NCBI GenBank assembly: GCA_945895375.1
Contig: CAMDEE010000001.1
Coordinates: 124,001 to 188,000 of the forward strand
Source: Auritidibacter sp. Marseille-P8566
Lineage (GTDB): Bacteria; Actinomycetota; Actinomycetes; Actinomycetales; Microbacteriaceae
DNA length: 64,000 nucleotides
Direction: 5' to 3'
The notes under the pieces are model-generated. The model was not told where the DNA came from. It did not search any database and worked only from the letters and a program-made list of their open reading frames with translations. The stretch's first letter is position 1. Every line of letters starts with the position of its first letter. Position numbers and translations under genes: made by a program. Of the stretch, positions 52,114 through 62,507 are shown piece by piece.

Positions 52114-52499
52114 GTACAGCAAAGAGAAATACCTGGCAGAAAGATGCAGTGATGCATGCTCTGACTGAAGCCAAAGGTTTTGTCAGTGCTCAACAGTTAC
52201 ACCTTGTTCTCAAGCAACATGGATCAACTATTGGATTGGCAACCGTATACCGAGCGCTAACCGAACTTGTAAGCCTAGGTAAAGCAGATAGCCTGCAGAG
52301 CAATGAAGGTGAAACCTTGTATAGAGACTGCTCAACCCATCACCACCATCACCTGATCTGTGAGAACTGTGGAGTCACCATTGAGATCGAAGCTGAAGCT
52401 GCAGAAGCCTGGGCCTCAAAGGTTGCCAAAGAGCATGGCTTTACCCAAGTGACCCACACCATCGACATCTTCGGACTCTGCAAAGCCTGCAGCAAGTAG
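52110..52499 (+). CDS. zur: Fur-family regulator, probably Zur
   Basis: GLATVYRALTELVSLGKAD; HHHHHLICENCGV; CKAC; end of znu operon. Confidence 0.9.
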   Translation: MSTAKRNTWQKDAVMHALTEAKGFVSAQQLHLVLKQHGSTIGLATVYRALTELVSLGKADSLQSNEGETLYRDCSTHHHHHLICENCGVTIEIEAEAAEAWASKVAKEHGFTQVTHTIDIFGLCKACSK

Positions 52500-52537
52500 T
52501 ATTTGGAAAGGCTAGATACTTTCCTAAAGGGGGGCAA

Positions 52538-53128
52538 ATGAAATTTGTAAGCGACGCAATTAAGCAAACCAGAGTGGTTAGAGCCACATTCAAGATCTTT
52601 TCCATTCTCTTTGGTCTGTTAGCCCTTAGCCCTCTATTTTTTGGCTTTCTGAGCAATTTATTGCCGGGGTATTCAATAACATCCTCAAATGCTTACCTAC
52701 TCAACATGTCCTACTTGCTACCTTCGGTGTTTGCGGCGGCCTTCACATTCGTGGCTCTTGATTACCTTATAAAGCCCAGAGTTCGGGATTTGAAAGAAAT
52801 CCTGAGTTTTGAGCAAAAGCCTGAGGTCGCATCAGCACTAATTGGGGCATACACCCGTAACTTGAGGAACAGCTCCATATTTCTTCTGGTAGCCAGCGCA
52901 GGCTTCCTTTTAAGCTCTCTTTCGCAAGTATCGCTGGCGGTTCAGTACGCATCGCTAGGGATAAGTGGAAATAGTGGCCCAGCGTCTGAGGTTTACTTCC
53001 TGCAAGCGTTTCAGCCTCTCCTGACAGCCATAGTTCTAGGCCTTTTAGCCATATTCCTGCTCAGTCAGGCTAGGGCTTTGAGATCAGGCCTAACCAAGCT
53101 GGAAACCCCAGATATTGCCCTAAATTAG
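52538..53128 (+). CDS. Membrane protein, unknown function
   Basis: 196 aa, about 4-5 TM; no recognised family. Confidence 0.6.
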   Translation: MKFVSDAIKQTRVVRATFKIFSILFGLLALSPLFFGFLSNLLPGYSITSSNAYLLNMSYLLPSVFAAAFTFVALDYLIKPRVRDLKEILSFEQKPEVASALIGAYTRNLRNSSIFLLVASAGFLLSSLSQVSLAVQYASLGISGNSGPASEVYFLQAFQPLLTAIVLGLLAIFLLSQARALRSGLTKLETPDIALN

Positions 53129-53171
53129 GACTTGCACACATACCCTAAACAGGTCTAAACTTGAGCAGTTG

Positions 53172-53190
53172 CCCGAAATCTTCGGGTTTT
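53172..53190 (+). terminator. Possible small terminator/attenuator between 52538 ORF and rpmB
   Basis: CCCGAA-ATC-TTCGGG-TTTT. Confidence 0.5.
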
Positions 53191-53241
53191 ACAAACCGGT
53201 CATTTTTAGACCATCCATCATTTTTATAACGGAGGAAGCCG

Positions 53242-53478
53242 ATGTCTGCTTACTGCCAGGTCACAGAGACCCGTCCGCAGTTTGGACACGCTGTTTCGCA
53301 CGCTCAGAACAAGACCAAGCGTCGTTTCAACCCAAACATCCAGAAGCGCACCTACTTCGTGCCTTCACTAAAGCGCAATGTAACTCTTCAGTTGAGTGCA
53401 CGTGGCATCAAGGTTATTGACGCTCGTGGCATCGAAGCTGTTGTTGCTCAAATCCTTGCCCGTGGCGAGAAGATCTAA
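53242..53478 (+). CDS. rpmB: 50S ribosomal protein L28
   Basis: [48 protein letters not shown]. Confidence 0.96.
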   Translation: MSAYCQVTETRPQFGHAVSHAQNKTKRRFNPNIQKRTYFVPSLKRNVTLQLSARGIKVIDARGIEAVVAQILARGEKI

Positions 53479-53488
53479 GGAATAGACA

Positions 53489-53656
53489 ATGGCTAAAGAC
53501 AGAGACATTCGTCCAATCATCAAAATGAAGTCCACAGCGGGCACTGGTTACACATACGTAACCCGTAAGAACCGTCGTAACGACCCAGACCGTATCGTGC
53601 TAAAGAAGTACGACCCAGTTGTGCGTAAGCACGTTGAATTCCGCGAGGAGCGCTAA
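53489..53656 (+). CDS. rpmG: 50S ribosomal protein L33 (Cys-free)
   Basis: [55 protein letters not shown] (55 aa; below ORF-track cutoff). Confidence 0.97.
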   Translation: MAKDRDIRPIIKMKSTAGTGYTYVTRKNRRNDPDRIVLKKYDPVVRKHVEFREER

Positions 53657-53658
53657 AA

Positions 53659-53964
53659 ATGGCTAAGAAGAGCAAGATTGCACGTAACGAGCAGCGCAAG
53701 GTTGTTGTTGAGCGCTACGCAGCAAAGCGTCTAGAACTAAAGAAGGCTTTGGTTGACCCAAACTCAACAGACGAACAGCGCGAAGCTGCACGTCTAGGCC
53801 TACAGAAACTTCCTCGTAACGCGTCCCCTACCCGTGTCCGCAGCCGCGATGCTATCGATGGCCGTCCACGTGGTGTTCTAAGCAAGTTCGGTGTATCTCG
53901 TGTTCGTTTCCGTGACATGGCTCACAAGGGCGAGCTTCCAGGTATCACCAAGTCTTCTTGGTAA
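53659..53964 (+). CDS. rpsN: 30S ribosomal protein S14 (long, Cys-free)
   Basis: [73 protein letters not shown]. Confidence 0.97.
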   Translation: MAKKSKIARNEQRKVVVERYAAKRLELKKALVDPNSTDEQREAARLGLQKLPRNASPTRVRSRDAIDGRPRGVLSKFGVSRVRFRDMAHKGELPGITKSSW

Positions 53965-54162
53965 TCACCATTTTTTATAGAGATCCGCTGTCGAAAGATG
54001 GCGGATTTTCTGCTTAAATGCGTCAAAAACCTTGTATTCACAGGGCTTTTCTCAATAATGTTATCCGCAACACGCCGAAACCCTAATAAATACGCGGTAT
54101 CTAGGCGTATAGGGTGATTACGAAGTTCCAAATTGAATCTTTCAAAAGTCCAGGAGGACAAC

Positions 54163-54444
54163 ATGTCAGCACTAAACAAGAGCGACCTAGTAGCCGCAAT
54201 CGCAAGCCACACCGGTGAGTCACAGGCAGCAGTCAACAGAATCGTTGACGCTTTCTTCGAGACCATCGCAGCAACAGTTGCTAAGGGCGACAAAGTAACA
54301 ATCCCAGGTTGGTTGTCAGTTGAGAAGGGTTTCCGTGCAGCACGTGCAGGCCGTAACCCACAGACTGGTGCAACAATCCAGATTGCTGCTTCAAACACAG
54401 TGAAGGTTTCAGCTGGAAGCAAGCTAAAGGCAGCTGTTAAGTAA
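54163..54444 (+). CDS. hup: HU-family DNA-binding protein
   Basis: MSALNKSDLVAAIASHTGESQAAVNRIVDAFFETIA; AGRNPQTG; SD AGGAGG. Confidence 0.95.
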   Translation: MSALNKSDLVAAIASHTGESQAAVNRIVDAFFETIAATVAKGDKVTIPGWLSVEKGFRAARAGRNPQTGATIQIAASNTVKVSAGSKLKAAVK

Positions 54445-54464
54445 TTCCAGTTACACAAGCAGGC

Positions 54465-54492
54465 GACGCACTTCGGTGCGTCGTTTTGCTTT
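54465..54492 (+). terminator. UUCG-tetraloop terminator after hup
   Basis: GACGCAC-TTCG-GTGCGTC then GTTTTGCTTT. Confidence 0.88.
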
Positions 54493-54508
54493 AACTTAGG
54501 CTTGTTGA

Positions 54509-56479
54509 ATGACCACAATCAAAACTATTAACTGGGTAGCCATTAGCTGCCTTTTAATAGTCGGATCAGCTCTTGGCTTGATTGCCGGAATGATCACCGG
54601 TGGTGCAGCCACCCCTTCCCAGTTGGGAGACGTTGGTGATGTTCTCAGATGGGGAACACCTTCATCTAGATCTATAGCAAACGTGGCTCAAGCAATAACA
54701 ATTGGATCCCTAATCTTTGCTGCATTCGCCTTAGGTGGGAAGAGTAAAGCATTTGCTAAAACACTTTCACTTGCAGCCGTTTCAGCTGCAGTATGGGCAA
54801 TAGCCGGAACTGCCTATTTACTTGCAACATTCCTAGCTGTTACCGGTTCTGAAATTTCAATTGAAGAAAGCTTCACTCAGCAGCTCTTCGTATTCATTAC
54901 GGACATCGAACTAGGTCAACTAATAGCTCTAAACATTCTTGCGGCAATCGTTCTGTCTATTGCAGCACTACTAGTTAGAAGACTATTCAGCGTTGCTGTT
55001 TGTGCAGGTATTGGATTGCTTTCACTTGTTCCAGTAGCCCTTGGTGGACATGCTGCGGGCTCAGCCAGTCACGCGATGGCGGTTAACTCTCTTGGACTTC
55101 ACCTAGTTGGAATTAGCATCTGGGTTGGGGGACTAGTAGCTATTGTCTTTGCATACAAAGCAGATCCAGCAATTGAGATTGTGAAAAGATTCTCATCACT
55201 TGCGCTGGCTGGTTATGGTTTAGTGATTGTGTCTGGTTTTGCTTCAGCACAAATCAGAATCGGAACTATTGAAAACCTATTTGTTACAGGCTATGGACAA
55301 GTTGTAATTCTAAAAACAATTGCGTTCATTCTTCTTGGGATTATTGGCGCCCTGCACAGAAGAAAACTGATCACTGTCTTAGCAACTGCTCCCAAGAAGT
55401 TCTGGCAACTGGTTTCAGTTGAGTTTGTAATCTTTGGTATTGCTATTGGTTTGGGTACAGCTCTAGCTAGAACAGAGAACCCAGTTAGCGACTTCCCTAC
55501 TGGTCAACTAACCCCAGCTGAGATTCTTACTGGAGCAAAACTTCCGCCTGAACCAACAGCATGGACATGGGCAACAACTTTCAGTCCAGACATTCTCTGG
55601 CTAGTCATTACTGCTTCACTTGCCGCCTTCTATCTAGTTGGTGTTTGGCGATTGAAGCAACGTGGAGATTCATGGTCATGGAGTAGAACAGCTTCTTGGT
55701 TAGGTGGTGTAGCTCTTCTTGCCTATGTAACCAACGGTTACTTTGCTGCCTACGAGCAGTATCTTTTTAGTGCACACATGCTTGCCCACATGCTTTTAGC
55801 TATGGGTGTTCCAGTGTTGTTAGTACCAGGGGCACCGATCACTCTTCTGGCTAGAGCTGTTGCTAAGAGACAGGATGACTCAAGGGGAGTTAGAGAGTGG
55901 ATCCTCTGGGCAATTCACACTAAGTATGCCGAGTTCATTTCTCACCCATTGATTGCAGCACTTATGTTTGCAAGCTCTCTTGTTGTGTTTTACTTCACGC
56001 CTTTGTTTGGTTGGTCAATGACAGAACACATTGGTCACCAGTGGATGATTGTACATTTTGTAATTACTGGATATTTATTCATTCAATCACTCATAGGAAT
56101 TGATCCAGGACCTTCAAGATTTGCTTATCCGCAGAGATTGATGCTTCTAATTGGAACTCTTGCTTTCCACGCGTTCTTTGGTTTGGCAGTTATGAATTCA
56201 ACTACTTTGCTACTTCCAGAATGGTTCGGTGCAATGGGAAGAACATGGGGGCAAGATCCTCTTCTTGATCAACAAACCGGTGGAGCTATTGCCTGGGGTC
56301 TTGGTGAATTACCAACAGCAGCAATTACTTTGATTGTTGCTATTCAATGGGCAAGAGCAGATGCCAGGGACGCTAAACGATTAGATCGTGCAAGTGATAG
56401 AGGTGGCAACGAGGATTTAGCCGAATACAACCGTATGCTTGACGCTCTGGCCAAACGCAAAGAAGATTCAAGGAACTAG
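54509..56479 (+). CDS. CopD-CtaG fusion membrane protein (copper / cytochrome oxidase assembly)
   Basis: CopD-like N-terminal half (SLGLHLVGISIWVGGLVAI) and CtaG-like C-terminal half (FSAHMLAHMLLAMGVPVLLVPGAP). Confidence 0.88.
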   Translation: MTTIKTINWVAISCLLIVGSALGLIAGMITGGAATPSQLGDVGDVLRWGTPSSRSIANVAQAITIGSLIFAAFALGGKSKAFAKTLSLAAVSAAVWAIAGTAYLLATFLAVTGSEISIEESFTQQLFVFITDIELGQLIALNILAAIVLSIAALLVRRLFSVAVCAGIGLLSLVPVALGGHAAGSASHAMAVNSLGLHLVGISIWVGGLVAIVFAYKADPAIEIVKRFSSLALAGYGLVIVSGFASAQIRIGTIENLFVTGYGQVVILKTIAFILLGIIGALHRRKLITVLATAPKKFWQLVSVEFVIFGIAIGLGTALARTENPVSDFPTGQLTPAEILTGAKLPPEPTAWTWATTFSPDILWLVITASLAAFYLVGVWRLKQRGDSWSWSRTASWLGGVALLAYVTNGYFAAYEQYLFSAHMLAHMLLAMGVPVLLVPGAPITLLARAVAKRQDDSRGVREWILWAIHTKYAEFISHPLIAALMFASSLVVFYFTPLFGWSMTEHIGHQWMIVHFVITGYLFIQSLIGIDPGPSRFAYPQRLMLLIGTLAFHAFFGLAVMNSTTLLLPEWFGAMGRTWGQDPLLDQQTGGAIAWGLGELPTAAITLIVAIQWARADARDAKRLDRASDRGGNEDLAEYNRMLDALAKRKEDSRN

Positions 56480-56480
56480 C

Positions 56481-57854
56481 TTGTCAACCGTAAAACTTTC
56501 TAAAGAACAACTTGCTCTATTTCAATACATAGAGAAAGATGGCCAAACTGTTTTTGTAACCGGAAGAGCTGGAACCGGTAAATCAACTCTCTTGAGTTAT
56601 CTAAGAGATAACACCGAACAGAAAGTTGTAGTTTGTGCACCAACTGGAGTGGCTGCATACAACGTAGGTGGAATTACCATTCACTCTCTATTTGGATTCG
56701 CCTTCGGAGCATTAACTCCAGGTGAGGTTGCTAAGCACTTAGGCAGAAGACAGCGTGAGGTTCTAAGAGAACTAGACATGCTCATCATCGATGAGGTCTC
56801 CATGGTCTCAGCGAACCTCATGGATGCCATTGATGTGGCCCTCAAGACAGCCCGAGGAAAGCCTAAACTTCCCTTCGGTGGCTGCAAGGTGGTTATGTTC
56901 GGCGACCCTTATCAGTTAGCTCCTGTGCCAGCCAGAGGCGAAGAACTAGCCAAGCTATACGAGATGGAATACAGATCTCAGTGGTTCTTTGATGCCAAGG
57001 TATGGCTCAGTGAGCGCATGGAAATCTTTGAACTAGTGGAAATCTTTAGACAAAGAGATCCTGAGTTCAAACAGATCCTAAATGCCATTCGTGTTGGGGA
57101 AGTGAATCAAGAGATAGTAGATCGCATCAACCAAGCAGGAAATAGATTCCCACCACACGACAATGTAATTCGTTTAGCAACAGTTAACGCAGCAGTTGAC
57201 TCAGTGAACTTTGCAAGACTTGCAACTTTACAAACCGAAGAACGCGTATTCAAATCTTCTTTTGCATCAGGTGATGCAAGTTCATTCGGTTCAACCTTGC
57301 CAGCTGAATCAGAGCTCAAACTAAAAGTTGGTGCTCAGGTTATGTTCATCAAGAACGATGATCAGAAGCCAGTCAAGAACTCTGAAGGCAGCATGAGCTG
57401 GCGTTGGGTTAACGGAACTATTGGCAAGGTAGTTTCATTTGGTGAAGGTAATCAAGTTTTAGTTGAAGCAGACAATGAAATACACACTGTCGGTGTTAGC
57501 ACCTGGCAGAAGGTTAAGTATCTAATTGAAGAAGACTTCAATGAAGAAACAGGAAAGTTTGTTGAAACCATAGTTCCTGAAGTTCAAGCAGAGTTTAGAC
57601 AAATACCATTGCGACTAGCTTGGGCTGTAACGGTTCACAAATCACAGGGACAAACCTATGACGAGGTGACGATAGACATGGGTAGTGGAGCTTTCTCTTC
57701 CGGGCACACCTATGTTGCTTTGAGCCGAGTTAGATCACTTGAAGGGCTTTATCTAACTAAAGCAATCAGGTTGAAAGATATTCAAGTTGATCCAACAGTT
57801 GTTGAGTTCATGAGTGGTGCCAGAAGTCTCGTGAAAGACGATCCTCTAGGTTAA
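56481..57854 (+). CDS. PIF1/RecD-like AAA helicase
   Basis: VTGRAGTGKSTLLSYLRDN; LIIDEVSMVSANLMDAID; VHKSQGQTYDEVTIDMG. Confidence 0.9.
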   Translation: MSTVKLSKEQLALFQYIEKDGQTVFVTGRAGTGKSTLLSYLRDNTEQKVVVCAPTGVAAYNVGGITIHSLFGFAFGALTPGEVAKHLGRRQREVLRELDMLIIDEVSMVSANLMDAIDVALKTARGKPKLPFGGCKVVMFGDPYQLAPVPARGEELAKLYEMEYRSQWFFDAKVWLSERMEIFELVEIFRQRDPEFKQILNAIRVGEVNQEIVDRINQAGNRFPPHDNVIRLATVNAAVDSVNFARLATLQTEERVFKSSFASGDASSFGSTLPAESELKLKVGAQVMFIKNDDQKPVKNSEGSMSWRWVNGTIGKVVSFGEGNQVLVEADNEIHTVGVSTWQKVKYLIEEDFNEETGKFVETIVPEVQAEFRQIPLRLAWAVTVHKSQGQTYDEVTIDMGSGAFSSGHTYVALSRVRSLEGLYLTKAIRLKDIQVDPTVVEFMSGARSLVKDDPLG

Positions 57855-59038
57855 GAGTTCAACCACCAGTTGATTGGGTGTTCAACTCGTTGACCCCACC
57901 AGGTTTCGTTGTGTCCTGTGCCAGGCCATAGCTCAGCACGATAACTAACATCTCTAACCCAACCGGCTTTATCCATTGCTTCAACAAACTTGAAGTGCCA
58001 ATGGAAATAAGAAGCATCTAGTTCAACTGTTCCGCAGTCACTGTAAATACGAACTGAACCAGGCTTCCCTAAATCTTTCACCAAGATATCAATTAGTTCT
58101 TGTCCACCTAATGGCCAACTAGTTGATAGCGCTAATGCAGTTCCAAAAACTTCAGGATGTCTCATCACACCATAGATAGTGGCAAGACCACCAAGGCTTG
58201 CTCCTAATTGAGCGGTTCTTGAAGGAGCAAGAGTTAAGGAGTATCTTCTAGCGATTTCAGGAACTAAACGAAGAGCAAGAAGATCTTGGTATTCGTTTCC
58301 TTTGTATTCAAGATTCGCAGGTCGGTGAATAGGGTCAACTTGGTTCAGTAACTGAGGATGAGCCTTCAAGATATCTTCTGGAACTAACTCGTTCATACGC
58401 AGTGAGTCATCAACTCTATGAACTCCAACAAATATGGGCAGGCGACCATTCACGGCAACGATGCGTGAACTAGTCATAGCTTCCGGGATTCCCCAGTTCT
58501 GCCCATTCCATGTTTCAGAGATATCCATGAGGAAGTTACCGCCATCGTGAGCAATAACAAGTGGTGTTAGCTCATCAACAAATTCAGGAACCCAAACATC
58601 AATTCGCCTTCCTTCAAACTCAAATGTTTCAATACTTCCCTTTGATGAACCTTTAGCCAGTGGAACATCGTGAACGCGAGAGGAAGACCGCTTAGTTCCT
58701 GTTTCTGATCTTTCTAACTTAGAAAGATGTAATTCACGCATGGCTAACCAGAATGGAAAGACAAATGCGATTGCGGTTATAAAGCTTGATAGCGCATACC
58801 AAACAACATGCTTCATGCCAATGCGCTTAGATTCAATAAACATGAATGGAACAGCAGCAAAGGCTGTTACTAGAAGATCTAGGGAGAGCACTAGATCAAC
58901 TTCAGAACCAAACCATGAACCGAAGTAATCCTGTGCTTTGAGAATTGCCACGGTGTTGAAGTACCAAGCTGTGGTCAGACCAACAAAAGCCACAACAAAG
59001 AAGAATGTTGCTTTGTGATTCCTGTTAATTCTCTTCAA
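57851..59038 (-). CDS. DUF2834-like membrane domain fused to Fes-type alpha/beta esterase
   Basis: N-term LDLLVTAFAAVPFMFIESKRIGMKHVVWYALSSFITAIAFVFPFWLAMRE; C-term GASLGGLATIYGVMRHPEVFG. Confidence 0.8.
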   Translation of the reverse strand: MKRINRNHKATFFFVVAFVGLTTAWYFNTVAILKAQDYFGSWFGSEVDLVLSLDLLVTAFAAVPFMFIESKRIGMKHVVWYALSSFITAIAFVFPFWLAMRELHLSKLERSETGTKRSSSRVHDVPLAKGSSKGSIETFEFEGRRIDVWVPEFVDELTPLVIAHDGGNFLMDISETWNGQNWGIPEAMTSSRIVAVNGRLPIFVGVHRVDDSLRMNELVPEDILKAHPQLLNQVDPIHRPANLEYKGNEYQDLLALRLVPEIARRYSLTLAPSRTAQLGASLGGLATIYGVMRHPEVFGTALALSTSWPLGGQELIDILVKDLGKPGSVRIYSDCGTVELDASYFHWHFKFVEAMDKAGWVRDVSYRAELWPGTGHNETWWGQRVEHPINWWLNS

Positions 59039-59079
59039 GGGGCAAATCTTTCCTAGGTAAGTAATTTAGACTTGAGGCA

Positions 59080-61233
59080 ATGAGACCTCTTAGTAATTTT
59101 GTCATTCGACACAGCAAACTCTCCCTCTTCGGCTTTATTTCGCTTATCTTGCTTTCCCTCATTGGTGGAGTTCAGGTTTTTGGCAACCTTTCAGGCGGTG
59201 GATATGGAGACCCAGGCTCAGAATCAGCCAAAGTATCCAAAATCTTGGTTGAAGACTTCAAACAAAATGAACCTGAAGTGGTCCTTATCGCCGATATGGG
59301 CAGAAGCGTCGATGATCAACAGTCAGTTGAAAACGCCAAGCTAATCACAACTGCCTTAGAAGCGGTCGATGGGGTTCAAACAGTAACCTCTTACTACTCA
59401 CTGGGCAGTCCCGCCAGCCTTCGCTCAACCGATGGATTGGCCACCTACTTCTTCGTTGAATTAGATCCAGAAGTGTCCATGCCAACAATGGGTATGACTA
59501 TTCAAGATGAGTTCACCGGAAACAAATATGGTGCAACTATCTATGTTGCAGGTCTAGCGGCTGTCAATGGCGAAGTGAACCACATCATTGAACAGGACTT
59601 AGTTAAGGCAGAGACAATTGCCTTGCCACTTGTGATGCTGCTTATGATATTTGTTTTTGGTTCTGTGGTTGCTGCAGGACTGCCTTTGTTTATCGCAATA
59701 CTTACTATTCTCGGTTCATTCTTCTTCATCTGGCTATCTACCTTCTTTACCGAAACATCAACATTCTCAGTGAACTTGGTAACTGGTTTAGGTCTAGGCC
59801 TTGGTATCGATTACGCGCTATTAATGGTTAATAGATATAGAGAAGAACGTCAACGCAAACAAGATGTTGCTAAAGCTGTTGAAATTACTTTGCTCACAGC
59901 AGGACGAACAGTCTTCTTCTCAGGGCTAACAGTTGCACTGGTAATGGTTGCCCTTAACTTCTTCCCACAAACATTCCTAAAGTCATTTGCTTTGGCAGGT
60001 TTAGTTGCTGTTTCACTTGCTGTTGCAGCTGCACTAATAGCACTTCCTGCAATGATGCATTTGATTGGCGACAAGATTGATCGTTGGCCACTGTTCAAAC
60101 ATCGTCCAGCTAAAGATGTTGGTTTTTGGTCGAAGCTTGCAATGTTTGTTATGAAGCGACCTATCCCAATCATTGTGGTCTCAGTACTGGCTCTGGGTTC
60201 ACTTGCAGCCCTAGGTGCAAACGCGAAGCTTGGTTTAATTGATGACCGTATCTTGCCACCAGATAACAGAGTGGTAATAGCTACCGATCAGATCCGTGAA
60301 CGTTTTGAAGGTCGCGAAGGCTCACCGGTTGAAATCATGGTCAAGAATGCAACCGATGATCAAATTACAAGTTTTGCTCAAGCAGTTTCCAAAGAAGATC
60401 ATATTTCTAGAGTTCAAACCCCGCTTGGAATATTCAGCGAAGGAACGCTAATCCCACAGACAGGAGCGATGTTTAGCTCTTATGAGAGTGGAACCTGGAC
60501 GCGAATCGCTGTCGTTGCAGACATTGAACCTCGAAGCCCAGATGGTGAAGCCCTTACCCTTAGCCTCAGAGATCAGCCAAATACTTTCTCAGAGTATTTA
60601 GTTGGTGGTTCCGGAGCTTCATACACAGACTCACTTCTTGGAATTACAAATAATCTTCCATGGGCAGTTCTTTGGATTGTCGGGGCAACTTTGCTTTTGC
60701 TTTTCCTATTCACCGGATCACTGCTGCTACCTATCAAAGCGGTATTACTAAACTTCTTATCCTTGTTTGCAACTCTTGGATTCTTGGTATGGGTATTCAT
60801 GAATGGAAACCTGAAATGGTTGCTGGGAGATTTTGCAACCACAGGAACAATCGATTCATCTTCACTAGTGCTAGTTGCGGTAATTGCATTCGGATTGTCT
60901 ATGGACTACGAGTTGTTCTTACTTTCAAGAATCAAAGAGCAACATGATGCAGGTTTAGATACTAAATCTTCAGTTGCTCTTGGTTTGCAAAGATCAGGAC
61001 GCATCATCACAACAGCCGCTCTAGTTCTAGCATTTTCATTCGCAGCTTTTGCCTCTAGTGGTGTCAGCATCATGAAGATGCTTGGACTTGGTATTGCTTT
61101 CGCTGTGTTGCTAGATGCAACAGTTATTAGAGCTCTTCTAGTGCCAGCACTTATGACTTTGTTTGGTAAAGCTAACTGGTATGCACCTAAGTGGATGCTT
61201 TGGATTCAGAAGAAGATTGGCTTAGAGCACTAG
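59080..61233 (+). CDS. MMPL/RND-family membrane transporter
   Basis: 12-TM RND; GLGLGIDYALLMVNRYREE; GLSMDYELFLLSRIKEQHD. Confidence 0.92.
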   Translation: MRPLSNFVIRHSKLSLFGFISLILLSLIGGVQVFGNLSGGGYGDPGSESAKVSKILVEDFKQNEPEVVLIADMGRSVDDQQSVENAKLITTALEAVDGVQTVTSYYSLGSPASLRSTDGLATYFFVELDPEVSMPTMGMTIQDEFTGNKYGATIYVAGLAAVNGEVNHIIEQDLVKAETIALPLVMLLMIFVFGSVVAAGLPLFIAILTILGSFFFIWLSTFFTETSTFSVNLVTGLGLGLGIDYALLMVNRYREERQRKQDVAKAVEITLLTAGRTVFFSGLTVALVMVALNFFPQTFLKSFALAGLVAVSLAVAAALIALPAMMHLIGDKIDRWPLFKHRPAKDVGFWSKLAMFVMKRPIPIIVVSVLALGSLAALGANAKLGLIDDRILPPDNRVVIATDQIRERFEGREGSPVEIMVKNATDDQITSFAQAVSKEDHISRVQTPLGIFSEGTLIPQTGAMFSSYESGTWTRIAVVADIEPRSPDGEALTLSLRDQPNTFSEYLVGGSGASYTDSLLGITNNLPWAVLWIVGATLLLLFLFTGSLLLPIKAVLLNFLSLFATLGFLVWVFMNGNLKWLLGDFATTGTIDSSSLVLVAVIAFGLSMDYELFLLSRIKEQHDAGLDTKSSVALGLQRSGRIITTAALVLAFSFAAFASSGVSIMKMLGLGIAFAVLLDATVIRALLVPALMTLFGKANWYAPKWMLWIQKKIGLEH

Positions 61234-61763
61234 TCGTCGCTCTTCAGATCTTTCTTTAGGTGCCCTGCTAGCTTGCTGCTGAGTCTTAGATACTCAAGTA
61301 ACTCAGCGTCAGTAAAGATGCTAAATAGTTCTGACATCTTCTTCTCGTGCTTAGGCATCATCTGTTTGGCTTGGGCTTCTGTTTTAGCTGTTACCGAGAT
61401 TAGATACACACGCTTATCGTGTGGACTAACCTGTCTAGTAACCAAGCCTTGCTTTTCTAGAGAGTCAACAAGTCTTGTGATGGCTCTTGGGGTGACATCA
61501 AGTAACTCAGCTGCCTCACCCATGGTTAGGGTCTTATGTCTAACTAAGACAGCAATCAGCATTAGCTGAGGAGCAGTTCCCTGCCAGCTGACATCTATAT
61601 TGCGCTCAAGCCAGCGAGAGAATAGGTGGCCAAGACGAAGGGTGACAGCTGCCCCTAGTGGACCTCTCTTGTTTCGAGGCACCTTGTTAAAGGCTTCAGC
61701 CTCACCTTCGAAGACTCTTCTGAGTTTCTCAGGCGGAGATATCCGTCCGTCTTTATCGCGCAT
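61230..61763 (-). CDS. MarR-family transcriptional regulator
   Basis: [47 protein letters not shown]. Confidence 0.92.
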   Translation of the reverse strand: MRDKDGRISPPEKLRRVFEGEAEAFNKVPRNKRGPLGAAVTLRLGHLFSRWLERNIDVSWQGTAPQLMLIAVLVRHKTLTMGEAAELLDVTPRAITRLVDSLEKQGLVTRQVSPHDKRVYLISVTAKTEAQAKQMMPKHEKKMSELFSIFTDAELLEYLRLSSKLAGHLKKDLKSDD

Positions 61764-61832
61764 AGGTCTATTTTGCCTTACACACGCTCAACCAACATCA
61801 CCCATAGACATCTTCAGGGTAACCTTTTGATT

Positions 61833-62435
61833 ATGTTAATGTCAGACAGAGATATCAGAGCCCAGATCGAAGCAGGGCGTATTGGCCTAGACCCACTAGA
61901 GATGAACTTGTTACAGCCATCAAGCATGGATGTGAGATTAGACAGGTTCTTCCGTCTATTCGACAACCACAAGTACGCATTCATTGATCCAGCTATCGAC
62001 CAACCAGATCTAACCAGATTGGTTGAAGTTGAAGCTGATGAAGCCTTCATCCTGCACCCAGGAGAGTTCGTTCTTGGTTCAACCTATGAGTTTGTAACAC
62101 TGCCTGATGACATTGCAGCAAGACTAGAAGGTAAGAGCTCGCTTGGAAGACTAGGTCTTCTAACTCACTCAACAGCAGGATTCGTTGACCCTGGCTTCAA
62201 AGGTCACGTAACACTCGAACTTTCTAACACAGCAACACTGCCAATCAAGTTATACCCAGGTATGAAGATCGGTCAGCTTTGCTTCTTCCAACTATCAAGT
62301 GCTAGTGAGACTCCATATGGTTCAGCTAAATACAACAGCAGATACCAAGGTCAAAGAGGCCCAACAGCATCTCGTTCATTCCTCAACTTTTATAAAACAG
62401 ATGTTGGCAATGAACCGCTAGAGCAAAAGGACTAG
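61833..62435 (+). CDS. dcd: dCTP deaminase (possibly dUMP-forming)
   Basis: [56 protein letters not shown]. Confidence 0.95.
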   Translation: MLMSDRDIRAQIEAGRIGLDPLEMNLLQPSSMDVRLDRFFRLFDNHKYAFIDPAIDQPDLTRLVEVEADEAFILHPGEFVLGSTYEFVTLPDDIAARLEGKSSLGRLGLLTHSTAGFVDPGFKGHVTLELSNTATLPIKLYPGMKIGQLCFFQLSSASETPYGSAKYNSRYQGQRGPTASRSFLNFYKTDVGNEPLEQKD

Positions 62436-62490
62436 AAAGTTAGCCGCCCTTGAGGGCGAACTGCTCTTTGTTGCCGAGTTGCCATATTTG

Positions 62491-62507
62491 TTCTACTAGT
62501 CGTAGAA
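62491..62507. promoter_or_regulatory. Operator dyad 1 upstream of ycnI-like gene
   Basis: TTCTAC-TAGTC-GTAGAA. Confidence 0.7.

Noticed and set aside
53198-53212. GGTC-ATTTTTA-GACC inverted repeat upstream of rpmB as a Zur site
   Set aside because: Only 4-bp arms and no resemblance to the znuA operator palindrome.
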